DNA of 64,000 bases. Source: CAZEMR01 sp964513465. Lineage in GTDB: Bacteria > Bacteroidota > Ignavibacteria > Kapaibacteriales > UBA2268. Location: the NCBI GenBank assembly GCA_964513465.1, contig CAZEMR010000005.1:16854-80853 (forward strand). The letters run 5' to 3'. This document shows positions 24,513 to 34,824 of this stretch, one piece after another. Within the stretch, counting starts at the first letter, position 1; each line of letters opens with the position of its first letter. The position numbers and the translations under genes were made by a program. Under the pieces are notes generated by a model. The model saw only the letters and a list, made by a program, of their open reading frames with translations, searched no databases and was not told where the DNA came from.

Positions 24513-27500
24513 AAATCTTCGATTTCGCCCATTTCTTTCTTCCGGCATAAAGGCCCGAAAGCGCAGTAAGTGCATGAATTTCCCGAAGGATCGACGGGGA
24601 ATTGCCCCGCGCGGATATCCTCCACGATTTCTTTTGCCATTTTGATACTTGATTCCACGGCATCTTCGGCGGAAACCAAATTTCTCGAACCTGATATATT
24701 TATATTTTTTTTAAGCCCGGTATTCATTGATAATTTTGATCGATCATCTGCCAGAACGGCTTGCTCGTATTTAAATTTCGAATTCTTTTTATCATAATAC
24801 GGATCAAAGGGATAATATGCTGCGCCGCCGAATTCAATGGAAGTATGATACTTATCACTCATAAATTGTTTGGCCGCAGCAAGGTATAACGGCATCTGAA
24901 AAGATTTTCCCTCAAGTATGTTTCCGGTCGATGATGCGCTGCCAAGCGATGTTTTGTAATCGCCAATGAGCAGTTGGGGCGTGTCCGTATCGGGGTCAAT
25001 TTCGATGCGGTCGATTTTCCCCCTCAGGCGGAATCCGTCGAATTCGACCGGCGGCAGTGACTGTGCGTGGTTTCGCGACGGCATACCGAACGAGAATTCG
25101 AATAAACCCGGCGTATATGGCCAGCCCATTCGTATTCGGCGGAGCTCGGCGCTGAGCCACGACCTAAGATACCCCGGGGTGGTCGGTGTGCCCATTATCC
25201 TCTGCTCTTCGAGACCGAAGAACGGGTGATCGAATTTCAGGCGTTCGATCTCCTCGCGTGCAATTTCCATCAGCCTTTCGCGGTATTCATCCTCGCGGTC
25301 GGGATCGAGCCTTGTTAATATGAAATCCGGCAGATATAACTCTGTTGGATTTATCCGGCGTCCGCCCTCGGATTCACGCAATTCGGAATAGAATCGAAAA
25401 ACGATTTTGTGGAGCGTATTGCCGGTTTCAAGCGGCGATAGCGCCAGCTCTGGCTCTTCGTATTTTTTAATGCGCAGCTTTTTTTCTACGAAATAGGCGT
25501 AAGGGCATTTGGCGTATGAATCCAGATCGGAGACTGATATTGCCAGATTCGTACTCTTCGAATAATCTGCGGCGATTTGCTCAGGCAGCTTCGAAACGAG
25601 TATCACACCTTCGGGAACGGCATCCTGTTTTCTGATTCTGGCTTGGTCGATAAACCGGATTTTATCGCCAAGTCCGGTTTTTTCGGCTATGTCGCGCAGC
25701 TCCCGGTTTTCGGGATCAATATTTTGAAATTCGCAGTATTTTTGTAATAATTCCTGGCGCGAGGTGATTGTATTTACAAATTCATAGCCACCCGGAATCT
25801 GTCCTCCCGATAGATCGGCCAGGCAGCCATCGGCCTGAAGCGTGGTGATTTTGAGCAGTTCGTCGACGAAGGAGGAGCGCACCAGTTCGCGTTCGTTTTC
25901 GCGGGCGGGAAAGGTAATATATATTTTTTTCGATCCGGAATTAATTATCTCCGGGGCATTGGCAAGGAACTGGTAGAATTGCAGGCGTTCGGACTGTATA
26001 TGCCTCAATTCGCTGCCGTAAAGCTCTTTGCCGAGAAATCGCTCGGAGCGGAATGCCAGAGGAAATTCCCCATCGAGCGCCCCGCAAAGTATCATTACTT
26101 TATAAGGAATTGAGCGCGTCTGCTCGATGGCGGTCACAGTCACGCCATATCTCTGCTTTTCGCGGATCTGATATTTTGCGCCCGAAACGGCCGTTCGCAG
26201 CCTGTCGGCATAGAAAGCGGGGGAATAACCGCTGACCGGATTTCCCATGCCCGAATCGGCGTCGGCGGTGGCGCGGTCTTCGAGTATGAAGGTCATTTCG
26301 TCGATAGCTTCGTTCAGCGCTGCGAGGGCGTGAGCATTTTTTTCGGCATCTTCCTGGTAATAAATGAATTCGGTGTTTGTTCCGATTTCCGATCTGTTGA
26401 TGCTTTGTTCGTAATAATCGCGAATATTTCCGGCCACATGATGCCGCATGATTATATCATTTTTTATAAAATCGGAGAATTCACGCGGGCGAAGCTTACC
26501 GGCCGATAGCGGCAGCGAATTGATGAAAATATTAAAATCATACAGCGCCAGGCGGACTTTTTCAAGCTGAGTCCGTGCCACCATCATATCTATTTCTTCG
26601 GTCTCCTGGTACTTTTCCATCAATTCGATTTCTTTTTCAATTCGGTCGATAGTGCTCTCCAGACGGGCAATCCAGCCCTTATGAGCTCCGCGGGCATATC
26701 CGCCGATTATTCGTAAATCCTGGGCGACTTGTATCAGGTTTATAGTGTTGATTTCTTCGTCGGCGTTTTCGTCGCGATAAAATTTCAGATATTTGCTTTC
26801 GAGTGCGCGCTGGACGTCTGAGCCTCGGAAGCCTTTTGCGATGCAGTCCAGCAGAGCGAATACGCCCACAGTCACAGGCGATTTTTCCAGCGGAAATCGG
26901 TCGCTGATATTGACAGGTATATTATGCAGAAAAAATATTTCTCGGAACAAATCCGAGTAATTTTCTGGCTTTCGCATCGTGACGCATATATCCGAAGGGC
27001 GATAGCCGTTTGCGCAGAGATAGCGGATCAATTTGGCGAGAAATCGAACTTCCTCGATTCGGTCTTCGGTTTTTACAATACGGATCATCTCAGAAAAATT
27101 CGGATTGCGAATATCTTTTTCCGCGTTGAACAGCCATTTGCGAAGGTATTCCGTCCGTTTTGATTTGTCGAATTCTTCCTTCTCTTCGGATTCAATCACG
27201 AATTTATCCGTGGACCTCTTTGCGAATCCGGATTTTTCGAGCGCAGCCATAGTCTCTCGAAGATTGCCGTAAAGCGGGCCGTTGTCGTGGCGATAGTCAA
27301 TATTGAGCGCAAGTCCGGCCTGGGCATCAACGAAAGCAGATAGGAATTCTCTTTCGGGCAGGCGGAATTCGGTGAATTCATCCAGAAATATCACATTATC
27401 GGAACCGAATATTTCGTTCAGCCTGTCATTTCCGTCCGATTTGCTCAGAATAGAATTCACCAGGTAGATCATGCCTGGTTCGTCGAGATATTTATCGCCG

Positions 27501-28036
27501 AGCAGCTTTTCATATTCTTCATATATATTCGCAATATCCTGCAAACGCGTGGGATCGAAGATCGTATCGTGTGTGATGTCGGAATCTTCCAGCTCTTTGC
27601 GCAATTCTTTGGTTCTGATCCCATCTTTTCTGAGACCATATATCACATTGGCCAGACGCTGGATCAGAGCGGTTGAAACCCGCTGACCACCCTGCTTATA
27701 GAATTGTAAATCAGCGTTGGAAATCGCCTCGCCGAACATCGCAAGGCGATAGGCTTCGCTGACGATATGGTACTGTCCCAGATCGACCAGACTACCAGCG
27801 CAGCGTTCAACGAATTGCGAGAATGTATATATACCAAAAGTTCCGGCGGGCTTTTTGTGATAATCGAAATATCTGCGGATCGAATCGAAGCGTAGCTTTC
27901 GAACCAGCCGGCCGGTTGGCACTATTAGACTAAGGCAGTCGATTGCGCCGTTTTTCAGAAAATGATCCAATATCCCGGCAGCTTCATCAGGATATGCATC
28001 AATTGCGTAAGCTTTATTATATAATATCTGGGCCAT
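24509..28036 (-). CDS. AddB-like PD-(D/E)XK nuclease / inactivated helicase, Fe-S type
   Basis: A 1175-residue protein. The N-terminal part is a UvrD/RecC-like helicase fold without a Walker A motif (VPTGRLVRKLR at the start). The C-terminal third is a RecB-type nuclease: HKIVFRFYSEL, GKIDRIEID and GDYKTS supply the catalytic residues. Four Cys for an Fe-S cluster are present: Cys844 (KCPYAYF) and Cys1155, 1158, 1164 (CTYCAFGPLC), the spacing seen in AddB. AddAB-type complexes resect DNA ends for recombination. No AddA helicase gene is next to it, so its partner must be elsewhere. The start codon overlaps the stop of the polyprenyl synthase gene (TAATG). Confidence 0.82.
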   Translation of the reverse strand: MAQILYNKAYAIDAYPDEAAGILDHFLKNGAIDCLSLIVPTGRLVRKLRFDSIRRYFDYHKKPAGTFGIYTFSQFVERCAGSLVDLGQYHIVSEAYRLAMFGEAISNADLQFYKQGGQRVSTALIQRLANVIYGLRKDGIRTKELRKELEDSDITHDTIFDPTRLQDIANIYEEYEKLLGDKYLDEPGMIYLVNSILSKSDGNDRLNEIFGSDNVIFLDEFTEFRLPEREFLSAFVDAQAGLALNIDYRHDNGPLYGNLRETMAALEKSGFAKRSTDKFVIESEEKEEFDKSKRTEYLRKWLFNAEKDIRNPNFSEMIRIVKTEDRIEEVRFLAKLIRYLCANGYRPSDICVTMRKPENYSDLFREIFFLHNIPVNISDRFPLEKSPVTVGVFALLDCIAKGFRGSDVQRALESKYLKFYRDENADEEINTINLIQVAQDLRIIGGYARGAHKGWIARLESTIDRIEKEIELMEKYQETEEIDMMVARTQLEKVRLALYDFNIFINSLPLSAGKLRPREFSDFIKNDIIMRHHVAGNIRDYYEQSINRSEIGTNTEFIYYQEDAEKNAHALAALNEAIDEMTFILEDRATADADSGMGNPVSGYSPAFYADRLRTAVSGAKYQIREKQRYGVTVTAIEQTRSIPYKVMILCGALDGEFPLAFRSERFLGKELYGSELRHIQSERLQFYQFLANAPEIINSGSKKIYITFPARENERELVRSSFVDELLKITTLQADGCLADLSGGQIPGGYEFVNTITSRQELLQKYCEFQNIDPENRELRDIAEKTGLGDKIRFIDQARIRKQDAVPEGVILVSKLPEQIAADYSKSTNLAISVSDLDSYAKCPYAYFVEKKLRIKKYEEPELALSPLETGNTLHKIVFRFYSELRESEGGRRINPTELYLPDFILTRLDPDREDEYRERLMEIAREEIERLKFDHPFFGLEEQRIMGTPTTPGYLRSWLSAELRRIRMGWPYTPGLFEFSFGMPSRNHAQSLPPVEFDGFRLRGKIDRIEIDPDTDTPQLLIGDYKTSLGSASSTGNILEGKSFQMPLYLAAAKQFMSDKYHTSIEFGGAAYYPFDPYYDKKNSKFKYEQAVLADDRSKLSMNTGLKKNINISGSRNLVSAEDAVESSIKMAKEIVEDIRAGQFPVDPSGNSCTYCAFGPLCRKKEMGEIEDF

Positions 28037-29046
28037 TAATATTTCCGCTTATCGATTTTGTCGACCAGCCAGCGCAGCATGTCCACATAAAATCCGTCGC
28101 TGAATTCGCTGATATATTTCCGCGCATTATCGAAATGCAATTTGATCTCTTCGCCAGCGCTGTCGAATACTCCGAGCCGTTCGAACAATTCGCGCATAAC
28201 CGGCGCTTTATCAATGGGGAGACCGTTATTTTTGTAAAATTCATTGATTAATTCAACATCTTCCTGGCTGGTGGCGCGCTCTTTAGCCGTTATAATCAGA
28301 AATGTTTTTTTGCCTTCGGCAATATCAAGGCCGATTGTTTTGCCAAGCTCCGCCTGGTCTGCGAGTATATCCAGCAGGTCGTCCTGAAGCTGGAAGCCGA
28401 GGCCCAACTCGCGGGCGAATAATTCTGCCGCACTGGCGATACGCTCCGGAGCATTTGCGCAGTGAACGCCGATAACTGCAGCGGTCTCGAGCAGACGCGA
28501 GGTTTTTTTGCCGATCATATTCATATAATCATCGATCGATACATCTCGGCGCTCGTTGAATTGCATATCGAATGCCTGGCCTTCGCATACCTCGATTAGC
28601 CCGCGAGTGAATGCCCGGTTGATCTCGGTGGCGCGGGCATGTTCATTGCATCCGGGCAGCAGGGCATAAGCATGGCCGACCATGACATCGCCGAGCAGGA
28701 TGGCGGTCGGGGTGTCCCATTTTTCGTGGACTGTCTGGCGGCCGCGTCGCATAGGCGAGTCGTCCATGATATCGTCATGGACGAGTGTGAAATTATGCAT
28801 AATCTCCACAGCGGCGGCGGGCTTCAGTGCGGATTCCGGCGGCGCACCGCATGCCCCTGCGCAGATCATCGCCAGCACCGGACGGATACGCTTGCCTCCG
28901 GCTGTAAGTATATAATTAAACGGGTCGTACATGCAATCCGGATTATCGCCCTTGTGATAATTCGCCAGCAGATTTTCGACCAGCAGCAGCAGTTCGTTAT
29001 ATTTTTCCTGGAATAGATTGTTGTCCTTCATGTCATTCTGTTTCAT
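28036..29046 (-). CDS. trans-polyprenyl diphosphate synthase
   Basis: A 336-residue isoprenyl diphosphate synthase. First Asp-rich motif LVHDDIMDDSPMRRGRQTVH, second GFQLQDDLLDILAD. GGKRIRPVLAMICAGACG fits the family's allyl-binding start. It makes a chain of C15 or longer for quinones or lipid carriers; the length cannot be read with certainty. Next to it are dprA and the nuclease in one minus-strand run. The UbiA prenyltransferase at 44.1 kb is a possible user of the product. Confidence 0.9.
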   Translation of the reverse strand: MKQNDMKDNNLFQEKYNELLLLVENLLANYHKGDNPDCMYDPFNYILTAGGKRIRPVLAMICAGACGAPPESALKPAAAVEIMHNFTLVHDDIMDDSPMRRGRQTVHEKWDTPTAILLGDVMVGHAYALLPGCNEHARATEINRAFTRGLIEVCEGQAFDMQFNERRDVSIDDYMNMIGKKTSRLLETAAVIGVHCANAPERIASAAELFARELGLGFQLQDDLLDILADQAELGKTIGLDIAEGKKTFLIITAKERATSQEDVELINEFYKNNGLPIDKAPVMRELFERLGVFDSAGEEIKLHFDNARKYISEFSDGFYVDMLRWLVDKIDKRKY

Positions 29047-29057
29047 ATATTTATATA

Positions 29058-30164
29058 CTATTTATTTCTGATATAATATTTCCCTGGAAGCTGCCGCGCA
29101 AGGCCTTCGAATTCGAGATTCAACAGGCGTGGCAGGATTTCCGGCATGTCTAATCCTGTGCGGTCGGCCAGCTCGTCAATATGCAATGGCTCGAGATTGA
29201 GATTTTCGTAAATAATTTTGTCCAGCTTATTCGTAAAGCTGATCACCTGCTGGGAATTGCCGTTCTTCTGAGCGGCGGTCAGCCCCAGCTCGCCGAGCAC
29301 CATTTCGGGGTTTAATGCGATATGCGCCATTTGTTTATGGATTAATTTATTAGTGCCCTCGCTCTTTTCGGCATTGATATTACCCGGCACCGCGAAAAGC
29401 TCGCGCTGGTGATCGAATGCGAAGTTTGCCGTAATCAGAGCTCCGCCCCGGGCCGCGCTTTCGACCACGAGAGTGGCCATAGAAATCCCGCTGATAATGC
29501 GGTTGCGCTGGGGGAAATATCCCGGCCTCGCCTTGGTGCCGCATGGATATTCCGAAATAATTGCCCCGCCGGATTCGACAATTTTCTCCGCATTGCGTAC
29601 GGAAACTGCCGGAGAGATCGAGTCGACCCCAGAGGCGATAACCGCATAAGTCGTTCCGCCAGCATCGATTGCGGCCATATGCGAGGCGGTGTCGATGCCA
29701 TAGGCCAGGCCGCTGGTGACGATTACACCCGCGCGCACGAATTCTTTAGCAAAGCGCTCGGCGGTCAGTTTGCCGTACGTTGTGCAGCGCCGTGTGCCAA
29801 CCATCGCGATCGAAACGGTTTCAGGCGATTCCAGCCGCCCCTTTATATATAAAACGACCGGTGGATAGGGGATATCGCGCATCAACCCGGGATATTCATC
29901 GTCCCATATTGTGATAATATCGACATCTTCGCGGCGGCATAGCTCAAGCTGCTGTCTTGAGGCCGCCTGCGCCGGGCCGACGGGCGACGAAAAGAGATCG
30001 CCCTGGCTGAGCTTTGCGGCGAGCGCCGGAGGCAGATCGGCGTCCAGCACATGATCGAGCGATTCGTAGGTCTCGATGGTCTGCCGCTGGATATTTACGT
30101 TGATGCCGCGTATATAGCTAAGCGCGAGTATATTTTCGAGAGTCCAGTTGCCGGGTAGTGACAT
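29058..30164 (-). CDS. dprA: DNA-processing protein DprA
   Basis: A 368-residue DprA/Smf protein. The ATG at 30164 (MSLPGNW) is preferred to a TTG nine codons upstream. Order: helical N-terminus, Rossmann fold (MVGTRRCTTYGKLTAERFAKEFVRAGVIVTSG, LAYGIDTASHMAAI, YFPQRNRIISGIS, VVESAARGGALITA, AVPGN) and a C-terminal winged-helix about residues 300-368 (LEPLHIDELADRTGLDMPEILPRLLNLE). DprA loads RecA onto incoming single-stranded DNA during transformation. No competence gene is adjacent. Confidence 0.92.
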   Translation of the reverse strand: MSLPGNWTLENILALSYIRGINVNIQRQTIETYESLDHVLDADLPPALAAKLSQGDLFSSPVGPAQAASRQQLELCRREDVDIITIWDDEYPGLMRDIPYPPVVLYIKGRLESPETVSIAMVGTRRCTTYGKLTAERFAKEFVRAGVIVTSGLAYGIDTASHMAAIDAGGTTYAVIASGVDSISPAVSVRNAEKIVESGGAIISEYPCGTKARPGYFPQRNRIISGISMATLVVESAARGGALITANFAFDHQRELFAVPGNINAEKSEGTNKLIHKQMAHIALNPEMVLGELGLTAAQKNGNSQQVISFTNKLDKIIYENLNLEPLHIDELADRTGLDMPEILPRLLNLEFEGLARQLPGKYYIRNK

Positions 30165-30207
30165 ATTCGATTTTTTTGATTTTTTCTGCAATTTACGAAA
30201 AAATGTA

Positions 30208-30993
30208 TTAAATAATTAATCCCGCGCGGTGCAAAAATATTCCCGATGCCGCAGCCACATTGATCGAGGGGATATTAGCGGAAATCGGGATATGCACCAC
30301 ATGATCGGCGCTTTCGACGATTGCCGGATCGATGCCCGGGCCTTCACTGCCGAATACGAGAGCGAATTTTTCGGGAAACCTGAATTCATTTAAGGGAATC
30401 GACTTCGGCGTAATCTCAGCCGCGATTATTTTTATATTATTTTTATAAAAATATTCATAGCAATCAGAAATTTCCGTAACAGAAGAAATATGCGTGTAAA
30501 AAACTCCGCCCATCGATACCCTTACGGCGCGGCGCAGCCAGGGCGATGATGTCGCGTTGTCGTGAACGATCGATCGGATGCCAAACCCGGCGCAATTGCG
30601 GACTATGGCGCCGACGTTTTCGGAATCGACAATGGCATTCATCATTACGAACGGTGGCTCAAGCGAGCGATAATCAATTGGCGCTGGTATTTCGCCGATA
30701 GCCATAATGCCCGAGTGCAGGCGGAACCCCACGATTTGATTCATTAATTCAATTCCGGCGAAGTATTGATTATCTTCCGGAATATTTTTATTATTGATTA
30801 ATTCCGAATATTCTTCATAGAACTCCGGCAATGCGAACACCGAGCGCACACGGACGGAGCTATGCATCAGCCGCTCGAAAACAAGCCGCCCCTCGGCGAC
30901 GAATACATCGTTATCGATATGCGACTGCGGTGTGCGGCGCAGCGTGCGATACAGCGCAATCCGCGGATCGTTAATATCTGTTATTTCTGTCAT
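30208..30993 (-). CDS. TrmH/SpoU-family RNA 2'-O-methyltransferase
   Basis: A 261-residue SPOUT methyltransferase: an N-terminal substrate-binding region (VFVAEGRLVFERLMHS), then motif I-like DSENVGAIVRNCAGFGI, motif II FALVFGSEGPGIDP and motif III IPISANIPSINVAAASGIFL. It methylates a ribose of rRNA or tRNA; the exact nucleotide cannot be deduced. It lies 44 bases before dprA and may share its transcript. Confidence 0.88.
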   Translation of the reverse strand: MTEITDINDPRIALYRTLRRTPQSHIDNDVFVAEGRLVFERLMHSSVRVRSVFALPEFYEEYSELINNKNIPEDNQYFAGIELMNQIVGFRLHSGIMAIGEIPAPIDYRSLEPPFVMMNAIVDSENVGAIVRNCAGFGIRSIVHDNATSSPWLRRAVRVSMGGVFYTHISSVTEISDCYEYFYKNNIKIIAAEITPKSIPLNEFRFPEKFALVFGSEGPGIDPAIVESADHVVHIPISANIPSINVAAASGIFLHRAGLII

Positions 30994-31060
30994 AAATGAT
31001 TATTCAAATAACCAACTATACCCTCTACCCCAAAGTAGTGGCTGGTGGTTAAATTACAAA

Positions 31061-31091
31061 AAAGCCCCCGATATATATAACCGGAGGCTTT
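31061..31091 (-). terminator. terminator of the P5C dehydrogenase gene
   Basis: AAGCCCCCG and CGGAGGCTT pair around an AT loop with one mismatch; on the minus strand a run of T follows. Confidence 0.75.
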
Positions 31092-31112
31092 GATTTATTC
31101 GATCAAATTTGA

Positions 31113-32678
31113 TTATTTGACTTTTTCGCTGATTGCTTTGCCCTGCATGAAGAGCGAGAGATAGTCGCGGCTTCCGGCTTTGGAGTCGGTACCGCTCATA
31201 TTGAATCCGCCGAAGGGGTGGACGTCGACCACAGCGCCGGTACTCTTACGGTTGAAGTAGAGGTTGCCGACGTGGAATTCGCTGCGTGCACGATTCAGCT
31301 TGTAGCGGTTTTCGGAATATACCGAGCCGGTGAGGCCATAAATCGTGTTGTTGGCGATTTCGAGTGCGTTGTCGTAGTCCTCGGCTTTGAGAATTGCGAG
31401 CACGGGGCCGAATATCTCTTCCTGGGAGATTCGGGCGTCCGGGGCGATATCCTTGATGATCGTCGGCTGGATAAAGAATCCGTCCATATCTTTGACCTTT
31501 TCGCCGCCAAGGATCAGTTTGCCTTCTTCTTTGCCGATTTCGATATAGGAAAGGATCGATGCTTCTGCGCGCTCGTTTACAACCGGGCCGCAGTAGTAAT
31601 TGTCGACCGGGTCGCCGCTTTCGAGCTTGCGGGTGGCTTCGACGAGTTTTTCGCAGAATTCGTCATAAATCATTTTGTCGACTACTGCGCGAGAGCATGC
31701 CGAGCACTTCTGGCCCTGGAATCCGAATGCGGATACCATAACGCCATGGACTGCTGCGTCTATGTCGGCTTCGGAATCCACGATGATGGTGTCTTTGCCG
31801 CCCATTTCGGCGATTACGCGTTTGATCCAGATCTGCTCCGGCGGTGTCTGAGCGGCCAGCTCATTGATGCGCAGACCGACTTCCATCGAACCGGTGAAGG
31901 AGATAAAGCGTGTATGAGGATGCTTGACCAGATAGTCGCCTGCTTCGGCGCCGCTGGCCACAAAGAAGTTCAGCACGCCCTTGGGCAGACCGACTTCGTG
32001 CATTATGTCTGCGAACAGATAGCCCATCATCGGCGCGTCGGACGAAGGTTTCATCACAACTGTATTGCCGGCTGCGATTGCCGCGCTGGTGATGCCAACC
32101 ATAATGGCAAAGGGGAAGTTCCACGGCGGAATGCAGATGCCAACGCCAAGCGGCACATAGAAGTATTCGTTCTTTTCGCCGGGATAGGGTGTAAGCGGCT
32201 GCGGTTCGGAATAGCGTATCGCCTCGCGTGCGTAGAATTCGAGAAAGTCGATTGCTTCGCAGGTATCTGCGTCGGCTTCGGCGTAGTTTTTGCCAACTTC
32301 CGCGATCATCCATGCGTTGATTTCGAGGCGGCGCTGACGGCATACTTCGGCTGCTTTAAGCAGGAATTCCGCACGGTCTTCCGCGCGGGTATAGCGCCAG
32401 ATGTCGAATGCATTATAAGCGGCCTGGATGGCTGCTTCGGCGTCTTCTGCGCCGCCGCGCTGCAATCCGCGCTGGAACAGTCCGACCAGCTCTTTTGGGT
32501 GCGCCGGGTTATAAGATTCGGTTTTGCTCTGCGTAAAGACGCGCTCGCCGTCGATAATATTCGGGTATTCCTTGCCGAATTGCGAACGAACTTTGTCGAT
32601 AGCTTCTTTTTGCTTCTTAGCGATTTCCGGATCGGAAAAATCGTAAGGCGTAAGGTTTTCAAAAGGTTTTAAATCCAT
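31113..32678 (-). CDS. L-glutamate gamma-semialdehyde dehydrogenase (1-pyrroline-5-carboxylate dehydrogenase)
   Basis: A 521-residue aldehyde dehydrogenase of the P5C type, which oxidises glutamate semialdehyde to glutamate with NAD in proline breakdown. Visible: PPWNFPFAIMVG for cofactor binding, FISFTGSMEVGLRI, the catalytic Glu in VIAEMGGKDTIIVD and the catalytic Cys in GFQGQKCSACSR, and the C-terminal GGFNMSGTDSKAGSRDYL typical of RocA/PruA enzymes. It is the single-domain form without the proline dehydrogenase part; no putA-like gene is close. Confidence 0.9.
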   Translation of the reverse strand: MDLKPFENLTPYDFSDPEIAKKQKEAIDKVRSQFGKEYPNIIDGERVFTQSKTESYNPAHPKELVGLFQRGLQRGGAEDAEAAIQAAYNAFDIWRYTRAEDRAEFLLKAAEVCRQRRLEINAWMIAEVGKNYAEADADTCEAIDFLEFYAREAIRYSEPQPLTPYPGEKNEYFYVPLGVGICIPPWNFPFAIMVGITSAAIAAGNTVVMKPSSDAPMMGYLFADIMHEVGLPKGVLNFFVASGAEAGDYLVKHPHTRFISFTGSMEVGLRINELAAQTPPEQIWIKRVIAEMGGKDTIIVDSEADIDAAVHGVMVSAFGFQGQKCSACSRAVVDKMIYDEFCEKLVEATRKLESGDPVDNYYCGPVVNERAEASILSYIEIGKEEGKLILGGEKVKDMDGFFIQPTIIKDIAPDARISQEEIFGPVLAILKAEDYDNALEIANNTIYGLTGSVYSENRYKLNRARSEFHVGNLYFNRKSTGAVVDVHPFGGFNMSGTDSKAGSRDYLSLFMQGKAISEKVK

Positions 32679-32743
32679 TATGCCATCTCCTGATGTTGTT
32701 ATATAAATATTAGATCAAACATTACATTCCGGATAAATTATAA

Positions 32744-32766
32744 AAAACCGCACAAAATGCGGTTTC
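32744..32766 (-). terminator. stem-loop terminator of the PD40-OmpA lipoprotein gene
   Basis: AAACCGCA, loop CAAAA, TGCGGTTT: eight perfect pairs downstream of the minus-strand gene 32901-34625. Confidence 0.6.
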
Positions 32767-32900
32767 ATCGGACTGCGATCCTTTATAGATTACAAAGTTA
32801 ACAAAATCTTAGAAATTTAAAACACTTCGAGAGAAAAATCGGTAGATTTTTGAATCTTTTATTCAAATTCTTTTTGTTTAAACGATTGGGAATAATGGAA

Positions 32901-34625
32901 TTACTTTTTGGGATTGATTTCAATCATTACCCGTCTTTTGTATTCATTATCGACCGCGGTGCGGCGGTCGACTCCCTCGCCCATTATTTCCCATCTGACC
33001 TTGTCAGAAATTTTCCGGTATTCGGGGAATTCCCTCAGCCTGCGTTCCAGGTAGCGGGCGGTATAATACGCCCTCAGCGAGGACAGCAGCCGGTTGTTCA
33101 TTTTGGCTCCCCGATCTATCCGGAATCCGAATTTCTCGTCGTCGATGCTTTCTTCCGCAAATCGCGCAACTGACGAAATTTCGCGCGGATCGGAATACCC
33201 TCGAAGACGAAGATGCAGATTTTCTATTTGCCTGCCGCAGCCCGCATCAGGAATTTTGACGTGTTTAAGTATGAATTTCATAGCGTCGCTTAGTGCGGAT
33301 TCGACCTGTGGGACGTACTGGTTATAACGCTCGCCGGGGTCTTCGATATACCTCGTCGAGTCGCTAATGCCGAGCAGTCCGTAATCGAATTTCAGGCGCA
33401 GCGAGGATAGATTCTCGGTGGTGTTGGGTTTATAATATCCGGTTACAAAAAAGGGGATATCATATTTTTCGAATGTGAATTTTCCGGGAATTGTCCGGAA
33501 AGATTCTTTTACCGTATAAACAAAAGATGTGTTATCGGAGCATTCCGCATGGAAACGAAAAACCTTGTCGTTGCCGGGGAAGCAATCATGCGAGATAATT
33601 AATTCATATTCGTCGCCCGGATTAAGCTGGTTTTCGAAATGTCCGTCGGCAGCTTCTATTGTTTCTTCTATGCCGGAGCTGATGTTTATCAGCGCCACAT
33701 CGGCCGGGTAATCGACCGCATCGGGCAGGGAAATTTCGCCGCGAATAAGGGCGGCTTTGCAAATAGGATAGCGGTAGATATCATAGCCGCCCATCCCACC
33801 TGGCCGATTCGAAGCGAAATATATATAATTATGATAAATCGCGGGGCCGGTTTCGTCCGAAGGGCTGTTGACAGGGGCTGGCAAAATTTCTGGAGATGTC
33901 CACGATCCGGCTTCGTCCGGATGCGCTCTGATTATCTGAAAATCACCATTTTCGCCGAATCCGCGTGATGCGTAATATAAATTGCCATTAGCGCCGATAT
34001 ATGGCGAAAGCTCCCGATCGGCGGTGTTAATCGGCTCGGGAAGCAGAGCAGGATCGCTCCATATCCCGTCAGCGCCTCGCCGGCTAATCCATATATCAAT
34101 ATCTCCGATGCTGCCCGGACGGTCGGAAGTAAACATAAGTATATTTCCGTCCGGCGAAATCGTCGGATGAGATTCGTAGTATGGCGAATTTATTTCCTCG
34201 AGGGCAATCGGGGCAGACCATAACCCGCCCTCGCGGATAGCAAAATATATATCGCGGTGGGTCCGGCCAGTTGATTCATTAGTTGCTGCAAAATATATCT
34301 CAGCCCGGTTGTTCAGAGTGTCCGAGTAAAAAGATGGCACACCGCCTGCTGGCAGGCTGTGCAAAGGCAGCGATTTATCCGGCCGTGGATCGACAAAATC
34401 GTTTTTGATAATTTCAGTTCTGTAAACCTTTTCGATTTTGTCTTCGGCCGAAAGCACCGCGTAAAACATAGTGCTGTCGAGAAACGAGGGCTCGTATTCA
34501 TCCGATGGAGTATTTACAGACATATTGCCGCCCATAGTAATTCCTCCGGACTGACCTGTGGAGCCGCACCCAGCGGCCAATCCGAGCAAACCCATGAAAA
34601 ACAGCGCTGTATAAATATATTTCAT
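32901..34625 (-). CDS. OmpA-family lipoprotein with PD40 propeller repeats
   Basis: A 574-residue lipoprotein: signal with lipobox LAAGC (Cys20). Residues 80-285 hold PD40/WD40-like blades (PTISPDGNILMFTSDRPG, LSPYIGANGNLYYASRG, YIYFASNRPGGMGGYDIYRY). A small carboxypeptidase-regulatory-like or Ig-like region follows (about 295-370). The C-terminal part is a divergent OmpA-type peptidoglycan-binding domain (HLRLRGYSDPREIS, RAYYTARYLERRL, NEYKRRVMIEI). Such proteins anchor the envelope, and similar ones work in the T9SS (PorE/PorW context), but a T9SS role is not shown here. Confidence 0.82.
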   Translation of the reverse strand: MKYIYTALFFMGLLGLAAGCGSTGQSGGITMGGNMSVNTPSDEYEPSFLDSTMFYAVLSAEDKIEKVYRTEIIKNDFVDPRPDKSLPLHSLPAGGVPSFYSDTLNNRAEIYFAATNESTGRTHRDIYFAIREGGLWSAPIALEEINSPYYESHPTISPDGNILMFTSDRPGSIGDIDIWISRRGADGIWSDPALLPEPINTADRELSPYIGANGNLYYASRGFGENGDFQIIRAHPDEAGSWTSPEILPAPVNSPSDETGPAIYHNYIYFASNRPGGMGGYDIYRYPICKAALIRGEISLPDAVDYPADVALINISSGIEETIEAADGHFENQLNPGDEYELIISHDCFPGNDKVFRFHAECSDNTSFVYTVKESFRTIPGKFTFEKYDIPFFVTGYYKPNTTENLSSLRLKFDYGLLGISDSTRYIEDPGERYNQYVPQVESALSDAMKFILKHVKIPDAGCGRQIENLHLRLRGYSDPREISSVARFAEESIDDEKFGFRIDRGAKMNNRLLSSLRAYYTARYLERRLREFPEYRKISDKVRWEIMGEGVDRRTAVDNEYKRRVMIEINPKK

Positions 34626-34824
34626 CGCAGTAGAATTTTTTTAATTTATTATAATTATTTAATTTACAAAAATTTTACGAGAGTTCCTTCGCAAAGGGGG
34701 CCCGGCGAGAATAAAACAGCGTCCGGAATTGACAAGGAACTAAAATAATTCGATACAATTTCGTAATTAATTCTTTTGGAATTCGTATAAGTATTTATCG
34801 GCATAAAAGGGAAGAAAATTAGTC

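Noticed and set aside
31218..32672. 484-codon open frame on the plus strand
   Set aside because: Antisense shadow of the P5C dehydrogenase gene; long because of the codon bias of that gene.
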